Assembly: GCA_963788505.1 (NCBI GenBank)
Contig: CAWBGY010000005.1
Span: 372,001 to 436,000, forward strand
Reading direction: 5' to 3'
From: JAIQFF01 sp963788505
GTDB taxonomy: Bacteria > Acidobacteriota > Terriglobia > Terriglobales > Acidobacteriaceae
Length of the DNA: 64,000 nt
Below, one piece after another: positions 36,900-45,730 of the stretch. Each line of letters starts with the position of its first letter. The stretch's first letter is position 1. The notes beneath the pieces were generated by a model. It was not told where the DNA came from and ran no database searches. It saw nothing but the letters and a program-made list of their open reading frames with translations. Position numbers and translations under genes: made by a program.

Positions 36900-37403
36900 A
36901 TGAAAAAAGAACTCATCGAACTTCGCGTCAACGGCCGCACGCACGAGCTGGCGCTCGAACCCAGCACGCTCTTGCTGGACGCTTTGCGGCTGGACTTGCA
37001 GCTGACGGGCTCCAAACGCGGTTGTGACGATTCTTCCTGCGGATCCTGCACCGTACAAGTGGACGGCATTCCCATGCTCTCCTGCACCATGCTCGCGGCC
37101 AGTTGCGAGGGGCAGGAGATCACGACCATTGAAGGCGTGAGTGAACACGGCAGCCTGGCCGCGATTCAAAAGGCTTACGGCGACTGGGGCGGAGCGCAGT
37201 GCGGATTCTGCACGCCAGGCTTCATTATGACGGTAAAGCATCTGCTGGCGGTGAATCCGGAGCCGACTGATGAAGAAATCCGCGGCGCGCTGAGCGGGAA
37301 CCTGTGTCGCTGCACTGGCTACAACCAGATGTATCAGGCGATCAAGGCAGCGATCGTGGCTGAGCAGAAGGGAATAGCGGCGGCGTCTGCTCCAGCGCTC
37401 TAG
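36900..37403 (+). CDS. hcrC: [2Fe-2S] subunit of a xanthine-oxidase-family enzyme (4-hydroxybenzoyl-CoA reductase gamma-like)
   Basis: 167 residues binding two [2Fe-2S] clusters. The plant-type cluster has GCDDSSCGSCTV with a later Cys in MLSCTML; the second cluster has QCGFCTPGFI and LCRCTGYNQ. It relays electrons between the FAD and Mo subunits. It is followed by the large and medium subunits, and the whole set fits 4-hydroxybenzoyl-CoA reductase best because of the medium subunit. Confidence 0.88.
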   Translation: MKKELIELRVNGRTHELALEPSTLLLDALRLDLQLTGSKRGCDDSSCGSCTVQVDGIPMLSCTMLAASCEGQEITTIEGVSEHGSLAAIQKAYGDWGGAQCGFCTPGFIMTVKHLLAVNPEPTDEEIRGALSGNLCRCTGYNQMYQAIKAAIVAEQKGIAAASAPAL

Positions 37404-37453
37404 GCGTGCGCCCGCAGAATTCTGGGCCGTACGGACATTTGAGGCCGGTGGTG

Positions 37454-37481
37454 ACACGAGCGAGGACGCTCGCGTCTACAT
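37454..37481. repeat. Spacer repeat between hcrC- and hcrA-like genes
   Basis: A CACGAGCGAGGACGCTCGCG palindrome followed by TCTACAT, the same type as at 19135, 19348 and 41884. It takes up part of the 104-base gap before the hcrA-like start. Confidence 0.75.
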
Positions 37482-37507
37482 CGCAGAAAGCGGCGCTTCA
37501 CAGAACA

Positions 37508-40122
37508 ATGACTGATTTTTCTATTATCGGCAAGCCCATCGCCCTGGTCGATGCGGCCGGCAAGACGACCGGCGCCGGCAAGTATACCGACGACCTCAGC
37601 GTCCCAGGCATGCTTGTGGGAAAGATACTGCACTCTCCCTATCCTCATGCGCGCATCAAGCGCATTGACACCAGCCGCGCCGAGAAGCTGGAAGGCGTGG
37701 TGGCGGTTGCTATCGGCCAGGACGCACCCAACACCTACGGAATTCTTCCCGTCGGCCACGATGAACACGCGCTGGCCGTGGACAAGGTCCGGTACGTGGG
37801 AGACAACGTGGCCTGCGTAGCGGCGGTGGACGAAGCGACCGCCGACCGCGCTCTGGAACTGATTGATGTCGAGTACGAAGTTCTGCCTGCCTACTTCGAT
37901 CCTGAAGCATCGATGAAAGCCGAGACAGACCTGATCCACGACAACAAGCCGCACAATCTGGAGAAGGATTATCACCATGTGTTCGGCGATCCCGACAAAG
38001 GTTTTGCCGAGGCGGATTATGTTGCCGAGGCCCGCTTTATCGCCGGCGAAGTGACTCACGCGGCCATGGAGCCGCATTCCACGCTGGCCAGCTTTGAAAT
38101 CGATTCGCAGACCGGAAAGCCGGGCCGGTTGATTGTCTGGTCTTCCACCCAGGTCCCGTATTACCTGCAGCACAAGCTGTCACTGGTGCTGGAAATGCCG
38201 ATGGCGCAGATTCGCGTGATCAAACCGCTGGTGGGCGGGGGATTTGGCGGCAAGAGCGAAGTGATCCCGCTGGAGATCATTGCGGCGATTGCGGCACGCA
38301 AAGCGCGCGCGCCGGTAAAGATCACGTACACACGCGAAGAAGTTTTCTGGGCCCATCGCGGGCGGCCGCGCACCCTGATTGATCTCAAGACGGGAGTAAG
38401 AAAAGACGGCAGCATTACGGCTGTAAAGGCGCGAGTGGTCCAGGACGGTGGCGCTTATTGCTCTTACGGCGTGGTCACAATTCTCTATTCCGGGGCGCTG
38501 CTGGGGGCGCTCTACGATATCCCCAACATTCAATATGACGGATATCGGGTGCTGACCAATAAACCGGCCTGTGGCGCCATGCGCGGCCATGGCACGGTCA
38601 ACGTCCGTTTCGCTTTCGAGTCACAACTGGATGAGCTGGCGGCCATGATTGATCTCGATCCGGCCGAGATTCGGCGGCGCAATCTGCTGAAGCCGCCCTG
38701 CGTGACCGTCAACGGTCTGCGCGTGCAGAGTTACGGTTTGCCCGAGTGCATCGAGAAAACGGTTGAGCGCTCGGGTTGGAAAGAGCGCAAGGGAAAGCTG
38801 GGAAAAGGCCGCGGCCTGGGGATCGCCTGCAGCCACTACGTGAGCGGCGCGGCCAATTCGATCATTCGTTCCGATATGCCGCACTCCACTGTCAACATCA
38901 AGATCGACCGCGACGGCGGAGTTGTGGTGTACACCGGCGCGTCCGAAATCGGGCAAGGGTCCGACACCATGACGGCACAGATCGCAGCGGAAACTCTGGG
39001 CTGCTCGCTGGGACGGATCAGGATCGTCGCCGCGGATACCGACCTGACGCCCATCGACATCGGGTCCTATTCCAGCCGGGTCACCTTCATGGCGGGCAAC
39101 GCGACGTTGCGGGCGGCTGCGGAAGTGAAGAAACAGATTGCCTCGGCGGCAGCGCGGAAGATGGGTTGTGCGGCGGAGGAACTGGTCTTTCGGAATGATG
39201 TGGTGTTCCGGAAAAACCTCGCGGGCGAGTCGCCCGCGACCACACAGGATGCCCATGCCACACAGGATGCCCATGCCACACAAGATGCCCGTGCCTCGCA
39301 GCCGGTGGCTTCGGTCAGCGGGCATGTGGACGGACAGATTCTGCGCGGGTCGTTGCAGCAGAAACGCAAGGACGAAGGTCCGAAAGATTCGATGAGCTTC
39401 GAGGAAGCTGTGGTAGCTGCCATTGATTTTCATGGCACGCTCAACGGCACTGGCTCTTACGCTCCGCCGCCCGAGGCCCGTGGCGGAAAGCACAAAGGCG
39501 GTGGAGTGGGGCCTTCGCCGGCCTATTCCTATTCCGCGCAGGTGGCCGAGGTCAGCGTGGACGAGGAAACCGGTGAAGTGACAGTCCACAAGGTCTGGGC
39601 CGCCCACGATTGCGGACGGGCGCTGAACCCGGTCTCGGTCGAAGGCCAGATCATCGGCTCGGTGTGGATGGGGATGGGTCAGGCATTGACCGAGGAAATG
39701 GTTTGGAAAGACGGCATGCTGATGAATCCCGGTCTGCTCGAATACCGCAGCCCGTCATCGGTGGAATCGCCGGAAGTAGAACCCATCATCGTGGAGAGCA
39801 TCGATCCCGAAGGGACCGTTCGGGGCCAAGGAGTGCAGCGAAGGCTCGCTGGCGGCGACGATACCGGCAATTGGAAATGCCATCTATGACGCGGTGGGCG
39901 TGCGGCTGCATGAGTCGCCGTTCACCCCGGAGCGCGTGCTGGCGGCGCTGCGCGCCAAGCAGAATGCCAAGCCGATCAATTTGACCGAAGGCATTGATCC
40001 CACGAGTCTCCTGCGGGATTTCGCGAGCATGGTGGATCGCTTTGCTTTAAGGGCAAAGGCCCGGAGCGGCATGCACTGGATCCGGCGCGGCGAGCGGAGC
40101 CGCTCGAAGCCGGAGGTGATGA
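37508..40122 (+). CDS. hcrA: Molybdenum-binding large subunit (4-hydroxybenzoyl-CoA reductase alpha-like), +1 frameshift near the end
   Basis: The catalytic subunit of a Mo hydroxylase-type enzyme. Visible are GGGFGGKSEV (Mo-pterin binding), GAMRGHGTVN, GSYSSRVTFMAGNAT and AHDCGRALNPVS. The frame breaks at about 39811 (GAAGGGACC has one base too many); one frame over reads EGPFGAKECSEGSLAATI, the conserved segment with the active-site Glu, then VGVRLHESPFTPERVLAALR. After that the true end is unclear: the shifted frame runs past the next gene's start, so another error or an unusual tail is likely. An insertion with an 18-base triple repeat lies at 39221-39294. Confidence 0.85.
39221..39294. 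repeat. In-frame palindrome plus 18-base triple repeat within the hcrA-like gene
   Basis: A GCGGGCGAGTCGCCCGC palindrome (39221-39237) followed by three direct copies of an 18-base unit (39241-39258, 39259-39276, 39277-39294; CACACAGGATGCCCATGC with three changes at most). They code for three TQDAHA-like repeats. The frame is kept. Confidence 0.9.
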
Positions 40123-41116
40123 TTGAGCCTTCCGCAATTCAAATTGCTTCGGCCGCGCACTTTGGAAGACGCATTGTCTTTGCTGGCAAGGCACGCGGGC
40201 GGGTCGCCCGCGGCCACACGAGTTGTCGCGGGGGGCACGGACCTGGTCCCTTCCATGCGGCAGAAACTTTTCGAGCCGGAGTATGTGCTCGACATACGGC
40301 ACGTCGCCGGGCTCAAGGACATTCGGCAAACCGATCGCGGCGTGGAGATCGGCGCTTTGGCTTCGCTCACGGAAATCGGGCAATCGGCTCTTCTCCGTCA
40401 CCGCTATCCCGTGCTTACCGAAGCCGCCGCTACCGTGGCTTCGCCTCTGCTGCGCAACATGGGGACGATCGGGGGCAACATTTGTCTCGACACTCGCTGT
40501 CTCTGGTATAACCAGTCTCTTACCTGGCGCAAGGGATGCGGGTTTTGTATCAAGAAAGACGGCGATCTTTGCCACGTCGCTCCCGGCGGGAGCAAATGCT
40601 GGGCGGCTTTTTCCGGGGACACTCCGCCTGCTCTGCTTTGCCTCGAGGCCGAAGTCGAACTTCGCAGCGCATCCGGTACCCGGCGCATGCCGCTGAGCCG
40701 ACTTCTATACCGGTGACGGCGTCGCGTATCGCAACCTGCGACCGGATGAGCTGCTGACTCGCGTATTTTTGCCGGCATCGTCTGCTGACTACCGCGGCGT
40801 GTACCGCAAGTTGCGGGTCCGCGGATCGATCGACTATCCCCTGGCCGGCGTCGCCGTGGTTGTGAAGCGATCGAACGGCCACATCGCAGATGCACGACTG
40901 GCCATCACGGCGGTCAATCCCGCTCCTCTGCTGGTAAAGGGCGCCGGCGAGTTGCTGGCGGGAAAGACAATGAACGAAGAGTTGGCCGCCGCGGTGGGCG
41001 ACCTGGCAGCGAAGATTGCCAGACCGCTTACCACGTCGGCGCTGACGCCGGAGTATCGGCGGGAGATGATTCGGGTATTTACGAAAAGGGCAGTGTTGGC
41101 TGCGGCAGGGAATTAG
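40123..41116 (+). CDS. hcrB: FAD-binding subunit with extra [4Fe-4S] segment (4-hydroxybenzoyl-CoA reductase beta-like), +1 frameshift
   Basis: About 330 residues, binding FAD (VVAGGTDLVPSMRQK, LLRNMGTIGGNI). After NI comes CLDTRCLWYNQSLTWRKGCG, FCIKKDGDLC and GGSKC, the four-Cys insert that holds an additional [4Fe-4S] cluster and is diagnostic of 4-hydroxybenzoyl-CoA reductase. The frame breaks at about 40706 (after RMPLSRL); the next frame continues with YTGDGVAYRNLRPDELLT to a normal end at 41116. TTG start at 40123 with GGAGGTGA before it. A palindromic repeat copy lies at 40191-40219. Confidence 0.85.
40195..40219. repeat. REP-like palindrome within the hcrB-like gene
   Basis: GCGGGCGGGTCGCCCGC followed by GGCCACAC. 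Nearly the same as the palindrome in the hcrA-like gene (39221-39245) and as elements in spacers at 5831 (reverse) and 7999. It encodes a short GGSPAAT stretch just before the FAD motif VVAGGTD. Confidence 0.8.
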
Positions 41117-41191
41117 CAGAGCCGGCATCCTACCCTCGGCGTGAGAGCGGACGCCCTCACGACAGCCGCTGGACGGCGGCGCCACAAGAAC

Positions 41192-41809
41192 CTAGCGTGA
41201 AGTAAACAGGTGGCCTAATTTTTCTTTTTTGGTCTTGAGGTAGTCTTCGGAGTGGGATTCGGGGGCGACTTCACAGGGCACGCGCTCGGCCACTACGATC
41301 CCGCCTTTTTCCAGCGCCGCCACTTTGTCGGGATTATTCGAAAGCAGCCGGACGCTTGAAACGCCCAGCGCTTTCAGAATTTCGGCGGGCAGCGCGAATT
41401 CGCGGTGGTCGGCCTTGAATCCGAGGCGTTCGTTGGCCTCGACTGTGTCCAGTCCCTGGTCCTGTAACTCATAAGCCTGCAGTTTTGCCATCAGACCGAT
41501 GCCGCGGCCTTCCTGCTGCTCATAGATCAAGATTCCCGCGCCTTGCGCCGCGATCATCGCCAGAGCCATTTCGAGTTGCGCGCGGCAGTCGCAGCGCAGC
41601 GAGCCAAAGACGTCTCCGGTCAGACATTGGGAGTGGATGCGGACCAGGGGAGGTGCCGAGTGGATGTTGCCCATGACCAGGGCGACCGCATCCTCATCGC
41701 GCGGTTGACCGGGAGCGCCGAATTCTCCGCGAAAGCCGTAGATGCGGAACTTGCCCCAGCGGGTGGGGAAGTCGGCGGAGGCTACCTGTCGAACCTGATC
41801 AGAAGACAC
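41192..41809 (-). CDS. ribA: GTP cyclohydrolase II
   Basis: The first step of riboflavin synthesis: GTP to 2,5-diamino-6-ribosylamino-pyrimidinone phosphate plus formate. 206 residues. Zinc ligands in RIHSQCLTGDVFGSLRCDC, catalytic segment EQQEGRGIGLMAK, and the late RLLSNNPDKV. It is a stand-alone GCHII without the RibB part. GTG at 41809 (starting SSDQVRQVASADFPTRWG) is preferred; a GTG at 41857 would include half of a direct repeat that belongs to the spacer. Confidence 0.93.
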   Translation of the reverse strand: MSSDQVRQVASADFPTRWGKFRIYGFRGEFGAPGQPRDEDAVALVMGNIHSAPPLVRIHSQCLTGDVFGSLRCDCRAQLEMALAMIAAQGAGILIYEQQEGRGIGLMAKLQAYELQDQGLDTVEANERLGFKADHREFALPAEILKALGVSSVRLLSNNPDKVAALEKGGIVVAERVPCEVAPESHSEDYLKTKKEKLGHLFTSR

Positions 41810-41842
41810 ATCAACATTATAGCGGGATGCGGGAGAGCCAGG

Positions 41843-41908
41843 GATCGTGCCGGCCACAGCACGGGGATCGTGCTGGCTACAGCACGAGCGGGACGCTCGC
41901 GCCTACAT
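41843..41908. repeat. Direct repeat and palindrome upstream of ribA
   Basis: A pair of near-identical 20-base direct repeats starting GATCGTGC (41843 and 41866) followed by GAGCGGGACGCTC and GCGCCTACAT, the latter of the family also seen at 19135, 19348 and 37454. Confidence 0.75.
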
Positions 41909-41911
41909 TAG

Positions 41912-42607
41912 TTAGCCTTTGCCTAGGCGGGGAAAGTGGTAATACACGTCCTGCTTGGATGCGATGGCGACGCCGTTGCGGGTGGCGGGACGAAAGCGCC
42001 AATTCTCCAGGGCTTCCAGCACCTTGCCGTCAATCGCCGGACCCAGGCTTTGAATGACAACTTTCTGGACGATGTTGCCCTTCTCGTCGATCGTGACCTC
42101 GACGATTACATCCCCTTGCAGACCGCCCAATTGGTCGGAGGGGACGCTGGGGTCAGGAGAAACCACCGGCAGAGCGGGACGGACTTCTTCTCCGCTTAAC
42201 GGTCCTTCGAGAACCGTGCCCTGCGGAGAACCGGCGGCGCGAGCCTGGGCGGCATCTCCGGGCGCGCTGGTCTGGTCATCCAGCCCCAGCTTGGGGCGGG
42301 GCAGTTCACGCTCGGCGGCTTTGTCCGCTTTGGCGCGGCGCTTCCAGGTCAGGTGCGCGTTCAATTGCTGCCGCAAGTCGGCGGCAGAGGTACCGGGAGA
42401 AGCATCGGCTGCCGTCTGGGTTCGCTGGTTCGGCCAATAAAGATGCGTAACGTAAGTGCCGTGATCGCCGTTGACCACAAACGACGGCGCGACCAGTTTT
42501 GCAGCCGACGGGTGCAGAAGCCAGAGCAACAGTAGGCAGTGCGCCGCGATGGAGCCGTACGTCGCAAGTCGGGGTTGACCGGTAGCGGGCTGGATTGGCG
42601 TAAACAT
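41912..42607 (-). CDS. TonB-like protein (single membrane anchor plus TonB C-terminal domain)
   Basis: 231 residues: one N-terminal membrane segment (YGSIAAHCLLLLWLLHP), a Pro/Ala/Lys-rich linker, and a TonB C-terminal domain with LQGDVIVEVTIDEKGNIVQKVVIQSLGP and LEALENWRFRPATRNGVAI. Probably transfers energy to outer-membrane transporters or has a related periplasmic role. The ATG at 42607 is preferred; the sequence just upstream is a low-complexity run of TCGAACTCGAAC words. No ExbB/D genes are nearby. Confidence 0.82.
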   Translation of the reverse strand: MFTPIQPATGQPRLATYGSIAAHCLLLLWLLHPSAAKLVAPSFVVNGDHGTYVTHLYWPNQRTQTAADASPGTSAADLRQQLNAHLTWKRRAKADKAAERELPRPKLGLDDQTSAPGDAAQARAAGSPQGTVLEGPLSGEEVRPALPVVSPDPSVPSDQLGGLQGDVIVEVTIDEKGNIVQKVVIQSLGPAIDGKVLEALENWRFRPATRNGVAIASKQDVYYHFPRLGKG

Positions 42608-42798
42608 TGGTTCGAGATCGAGGTTCGAGTTCGAGTTCAAGATCGAGGTTCAAGGACGTGGCCCGGCTTGCAACCTCGTATTTCATTAGACGTGGAAGTG
42701 CGCGGCTGGTAAACATATTTTTTTGCCCGGTTCCTTTACAATCAGCCTGGATTCGCGGGCTTGGTCTCGCGCGGGCAACGCTGCTAAAATCGCGACAC

Positions 42799-42874
42799 GG
42801 GGCTATAGCTCAGCTGGGAGAGCGCATCGTTCGCAACGATGAGGTCGTCGGTTCGATCCCGACTAGCTCCACCA
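42799..42874 (+). tRNA. tRNA-Ala (anticodon CGC)
   Basis: A full cloverleaf of 76 bases including an encoded CCA. The acceptor stem GGGGCTA/TAGCTCC contains the G3-U70 wobble pair that identifies alanine tRNAs. The anticodon stem CATCG/CGATG encloses TTCGCAA, giving anticodon CGC. The T arm has GTCGGTTCGATCCCGAC. Confidence 0.97.
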
Positions 42875-42944
42875 AAATTCATCGCCACTCTTGTCCATCA
42901 CTGGCGCCCGGTCCCTCGCTCCCGCATATCGTAGAATGCAAACC

Positions 42945-44297
42945 ATGAACGAAATGGACTTCCGCAGTGCAAGTCCTGAGATGCCTCTCCAATTTCCCGA
43001 GGATTTCCTGTGGGGCGTGTCGACCGCCGCTCATCAGGTTGAAGGCGGTAATTGCAATCAATGGTCGGACTGGGAACTGGCCGGTCGGATCAGGTCCGGC
43101 GACAAGTGCGGCAAGGCTTGCGACTGGTGGGAGAACGCGGAGCGCGACTTTGATATCGCCTGCGACCTGGGGATGAAGGCGCTGCGGCTATCGCTGGAGT
43201 GGAGCCGCATTGAGCCGGAAGAGGGATGTTTTGACTCAACCGCGCTGCAACGTTATCGGCAGATGCTGGAGGGATTGCATCAGCGCGGGATTGAGCCGAT
43301 CGTTTGTCTGCATCACTTCACCAACCCGCGTTGGTTTGAACGGAGAGGGGCGTTTCTACGGACGGACGCGCCCCAACTTTTCGAGCGCTTCACCCGGGAA
43401 GTGGCCAAGGCGGTCGGGGACCTTTGCCGGTTCTGGGTCACCTTCAACGAGCCCAATGTTTATGCGGCCTGCGGTTACGTGCTGGGCGAATTTCCGCCGG
43501 GACGCAAGGGGCAACTGCTCAATGCTCTCCGGGTCAACCGTATCCAGGCGCGGGCTCACGTGCTGGCCTACCGCGCCCTCCACCAGATGGTACCGGAAGC
43601 CCGGGTGGGCTGGGCCCAGCACTACGTGGTGTTCGAGCCGGTGCCGGGGATGGCCAGTCGGTGGGTCGCGGGTTTGCTGGACCTGCTGTTCAATCATACG
43701 TTTTTCGATCTGATCGAAAGCGGCCGGTTTGGCTTTCCTTTCGGACTGCTCAACGGCCGCGAGAAAGAAGCAAAAGGCTGCTGTGATTTTGTGGGTCTGA
43801 ATGTGTACAGCCGGTTTCATGTGGCCTTTGATATCCAAATGCCGAGCACATTTTTTGCCAACGTCTTTGTGCCCGCGCATGTGCCGCAGGGAGATCCCGG
43901 AGTTGACCGGCCCTACGGCGAAGCTTATCCCCAGGCCATACGCCAGGCTGTCGAGCGCGCGGCGCGGCTCGGCAAGCCGATCTACATCATGGAAAACGGA
44001 GTGCCGGATGCGGCGGATCAGATTCGTCCCTGGCTGATCGTAAATGTCTTGCGCGAATTGCACGGGCTGATCGCGCAGCATTACGATATTCGGGGCTATT
44101 TGCACTGGACCCTGACTGATAATTTCGAGTGGAACGAAGGTTGGAAGCTTCGATTCGGATTGGTGGCGCTGGATCCGGAAACGCAACAGCGGACGTTGCG
44201 GAGCAGCGCGACATTATTCAGTGAGATCATTCGCGACAACGGATTGCCTGTGCCGGCGACTGAGCCACGTTTGCCTCTATCGACCATCCTGCCGTAG
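42945..44297 (+). CDS. Glycoside hydrolase family 1 (beta-glucosidase-like)
   Basis: 450 residues. A retaining GH1 enzyme: FLWGVSTAAHQVEGG at the start, ALRLSLEWSRIEPEEG, the acid/base Glu in VTFNEPNVYA, and the nucleophile Glu in IYIMENGVPD, followed by RGYLHWTLTDNFEWNEG. It hydrolyses a beta-linked glycoside; the aglycone and sugar cannot be told. No signal peptide, so probably cytoplasmic. ATG at 42945 is used; another in-frame ATG at 42936 is possible. Confidence 0.93.
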   Translation: MNEMDFRSASPEMPLQFPEDFLWGVSTAAHQVEGGNCNQWSDWELAGRIRSGDKCGKACDWWENAERDFDIACDLGMKALRLSLEWSRIEPEEGCFDSTALQRYRQMLEGLHQRGIEPIVCLHHFTNPRWFERRGAFLRTDAPQLFERFTREVAKAVGDLCRFWVTFNEPNVYAACGYVLGEFPPGRKGQLLNALRVNRIQARAHVLAYRALHQMVPEARVGWAQHYVVFEPVPGMASRWVAGLLDLLFNHTFFDLIESGRFGFPFGLLNGREKEAKGCCDFVGLNVYSRFHVAFDIQMPSTFFANVFVPAHVPQGDPGVDRPYGEAYPQAIRQAVERAARLGKPIYIMENGVPDAADQIRPWLIVNVLRELHGLIAQHYDIRGYLHWTLTDNFEWNEGWKLRFGLVALDPETQQRTLRSSATLFSEIIRDNGLPVPATEPRLPLSTILP

Positions 44298-44309
44298 TTT
44301 GCTCCCGGT

Positions 44310-44323
44310 AAGTAACGTTACTT
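44310..44323. promoter_or_regulatory. 14-base perfect palindrome in the GH1-glycosyltransferase gap
   Basis: AAGTAACGTTACTT is an exact palindrome 114 bases before the next start codon. It could be an operator; no further copies were noticed. Confidence 0.35.
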
Positions 44324-44436
44324 GTTCTCCTGGTCTCAAATTCACGGAAAATTCATAGAGCTTTGATCTTCCGTTAAGGGGAGCTTGAGATGCTTAGCAT
44401 CGGTGGCAGGTTTCATGCAGTTCAGGGAGGTTGGCG

Positions 44437-45648
44437 ATGCATAACCTCACGATCGTTTTTCACGATGCGGGCGGTGGACACCGGAATGCCGCCGGCGCTT
44501 TGAAGACAGTTCTCGAGCAGCAATATCATTCCTGGAATGTCCGACTTCTGAACCTGCAGGAAATGCTGGAGCCGATTGACTTTGTCCACAAAGCCACGGG
44601 CCTGCGGATCCAGGATGGGTACAACCTGCTGCTGCGGAAAGGCTGGACGCGGCTTACGCCGCCGCTACTGACCCTCCTGCAGCGCTCCATCCAGCTGCAC
44701 CATTCGCGAATCGTTCGCATTCTGCGGAAGTACTGGACGCAGAACCCAACCGACCTGGTGCTTTCCGTGATTCCGCATTTCAACCGCTGCCTGGCCCAAA
44801 GCATCCGGCAGGAGATGCCGAACGCTGCTTTCGTGACGCTGCTCACCGACCTGGCCGACTATCCGCCGAATTTCTGGATCGTCCCCGAGTCAGAGTTCAT
44901 CATCTGCGGAAGCCCGCGCGCGAAGCAGCAGGCGCTTGCGATGGAGCACGCCAGGGGGCGTGTGTATGAGACCTCCGGCATGGTGCTTAAACCGTCGTTT
45001 TATCGAAAACCGGACGTAGATCGAGGCGTGGAAAGAGTCAAGCTCGGCCTGAAAGCCGACGTGCCAACCGGGATCGTAATGTTTGGGGGTCACGGATCGG
45101 CATCGATGCTGGAGATCGCGAAGAGGCTAGACAAGGCGTCCACTCCACTCCAGCTCATTTTCCTGTGCGGCCACAACCTTGAGCTGGCAAAGAAACTGCG
45201 CAGCCTGGGGCTGACCAAGCCGGCAGCGATCGAAGGCTTCACGACCAAAGTCGATTACTTCATGTCCCTGGCGGATTTCTTTATTGGAAAGCCGGGACCG
45301 GGCAGCATCAGCGAGGCCCTGCAATTCGGACTGCCGGTGATTACCGAGCACAACGCACGGACCATGCCGCAGGAGCGCTATAACGGGACTTGGCTGGTCG
45401 AGAACCGGATGGGCCTGGTGGTGCGAGACTTCGGGGAAATCGGCACTGCCGTAGAGCAGCTACTCGCGGAAGCTACGTTCGCGGATCTTCGGCGGAACGT
45501 CAGCGCCTACAAGAATTACGCAATTTTTGAGGTTCCGCTGATCCTCGATCAGATAATGGCCGAGAAGGCGGTGGAAGCGATGAACGTCGTGTCCATGTTG
45601 GCGTCTGGAGATCCTTTCGCCAACGTTGCGTGGGCTGGATTGACTTAG
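44437..45648 (+). CDS. GT28-like glycosyltransferase (MurG / MGDG-synthase type)
   Basis: 403 residues. An N-terminal DAGGGHRNAAGALKTVL loop as in MurG and diacylglycerol glycosyltransferases, and a C-terminal nucleotide-sugar half with MFGGHGSASMLEIAKRL, IEGFTTKVDYFMSLADFFIGK and GPGSISEALQFGLPVI. Probably makes a glycolipid at the inner membrane using a UDP-sugar. AGGGAGG precedes the ATG at 44437. Confidence 0.85.
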   Translation: MHNLTIVFHDAGGGHRNAAGALKTVLEQQYHSWNVRLLNLQEMLEPIDFVHKATGLRIQDGYNLLLRKGWTRLTPPLLTLLQRSIQLHHSRIVRILRKYWTQNPTDLVLSVIPHFNRCLAQSIRQEMPNAAFVTLLTDLADYPPNFWIVPESEFIICGSPRAKQQALAMEHARGRVYETSGMVLKPSFYRKPDVDRGVERVKLGLKADVPTGIVMFGGHGSASMLEIAKRLDKASTPLQLIFLCGHNLELAKKLRSLGLTKPAAIEGFTTKVDYFMSLADFFIGKPGPGSISEALQFGLPVITEHNARTMPQERYNGTWLVENRMGLVVRDFGEIGTAVEQLLAEATFADLRRNVSAYKNYAIFEVPLILDQIMAEKAVEAMNVVSMLASGDPFANVAWAGLT

Positions 45649-45730
45649 CGCGCTGTCATCCTGAGCGCGGCTTTGGATGACAGCCTGCCCGCTGGTCTGT
45701 CTCGGAGCGCGCACCATTCCATTTCCACAT

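Noticed and set aside
39241..39294. 18-base repeats as a CRISPR or phase-variation tract
   Set aside because: They are contiguous, in frame, and multiples of three, so copy changes would not switch the gene off, and no spacers exist.
39894..40511. A continuous frame from the end of the hcrA-like gene deep into hcrB
   Set aside because: After VLAALRAKQN the reading no longer resembles the family and overlaps hcrB, which has its own ribosome site (GGAGGTGA) and conserved start. Only the first part is taken as hcrA.
41810..41857. A longer N terminus for RibA starting at 41857
   Set aside because: The extra residues are coded by one half of a spacer direct repeat, and the family needs no such extension.
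42607..42948. A plus-strand open frame crossing the tRNA
   Set aside because: Its end reads GAIAQLGERIVRNDEVVGSI, the well-known false translation of a tRNA. The tRNA-Ala structure is complete, so the frame is not a gene.
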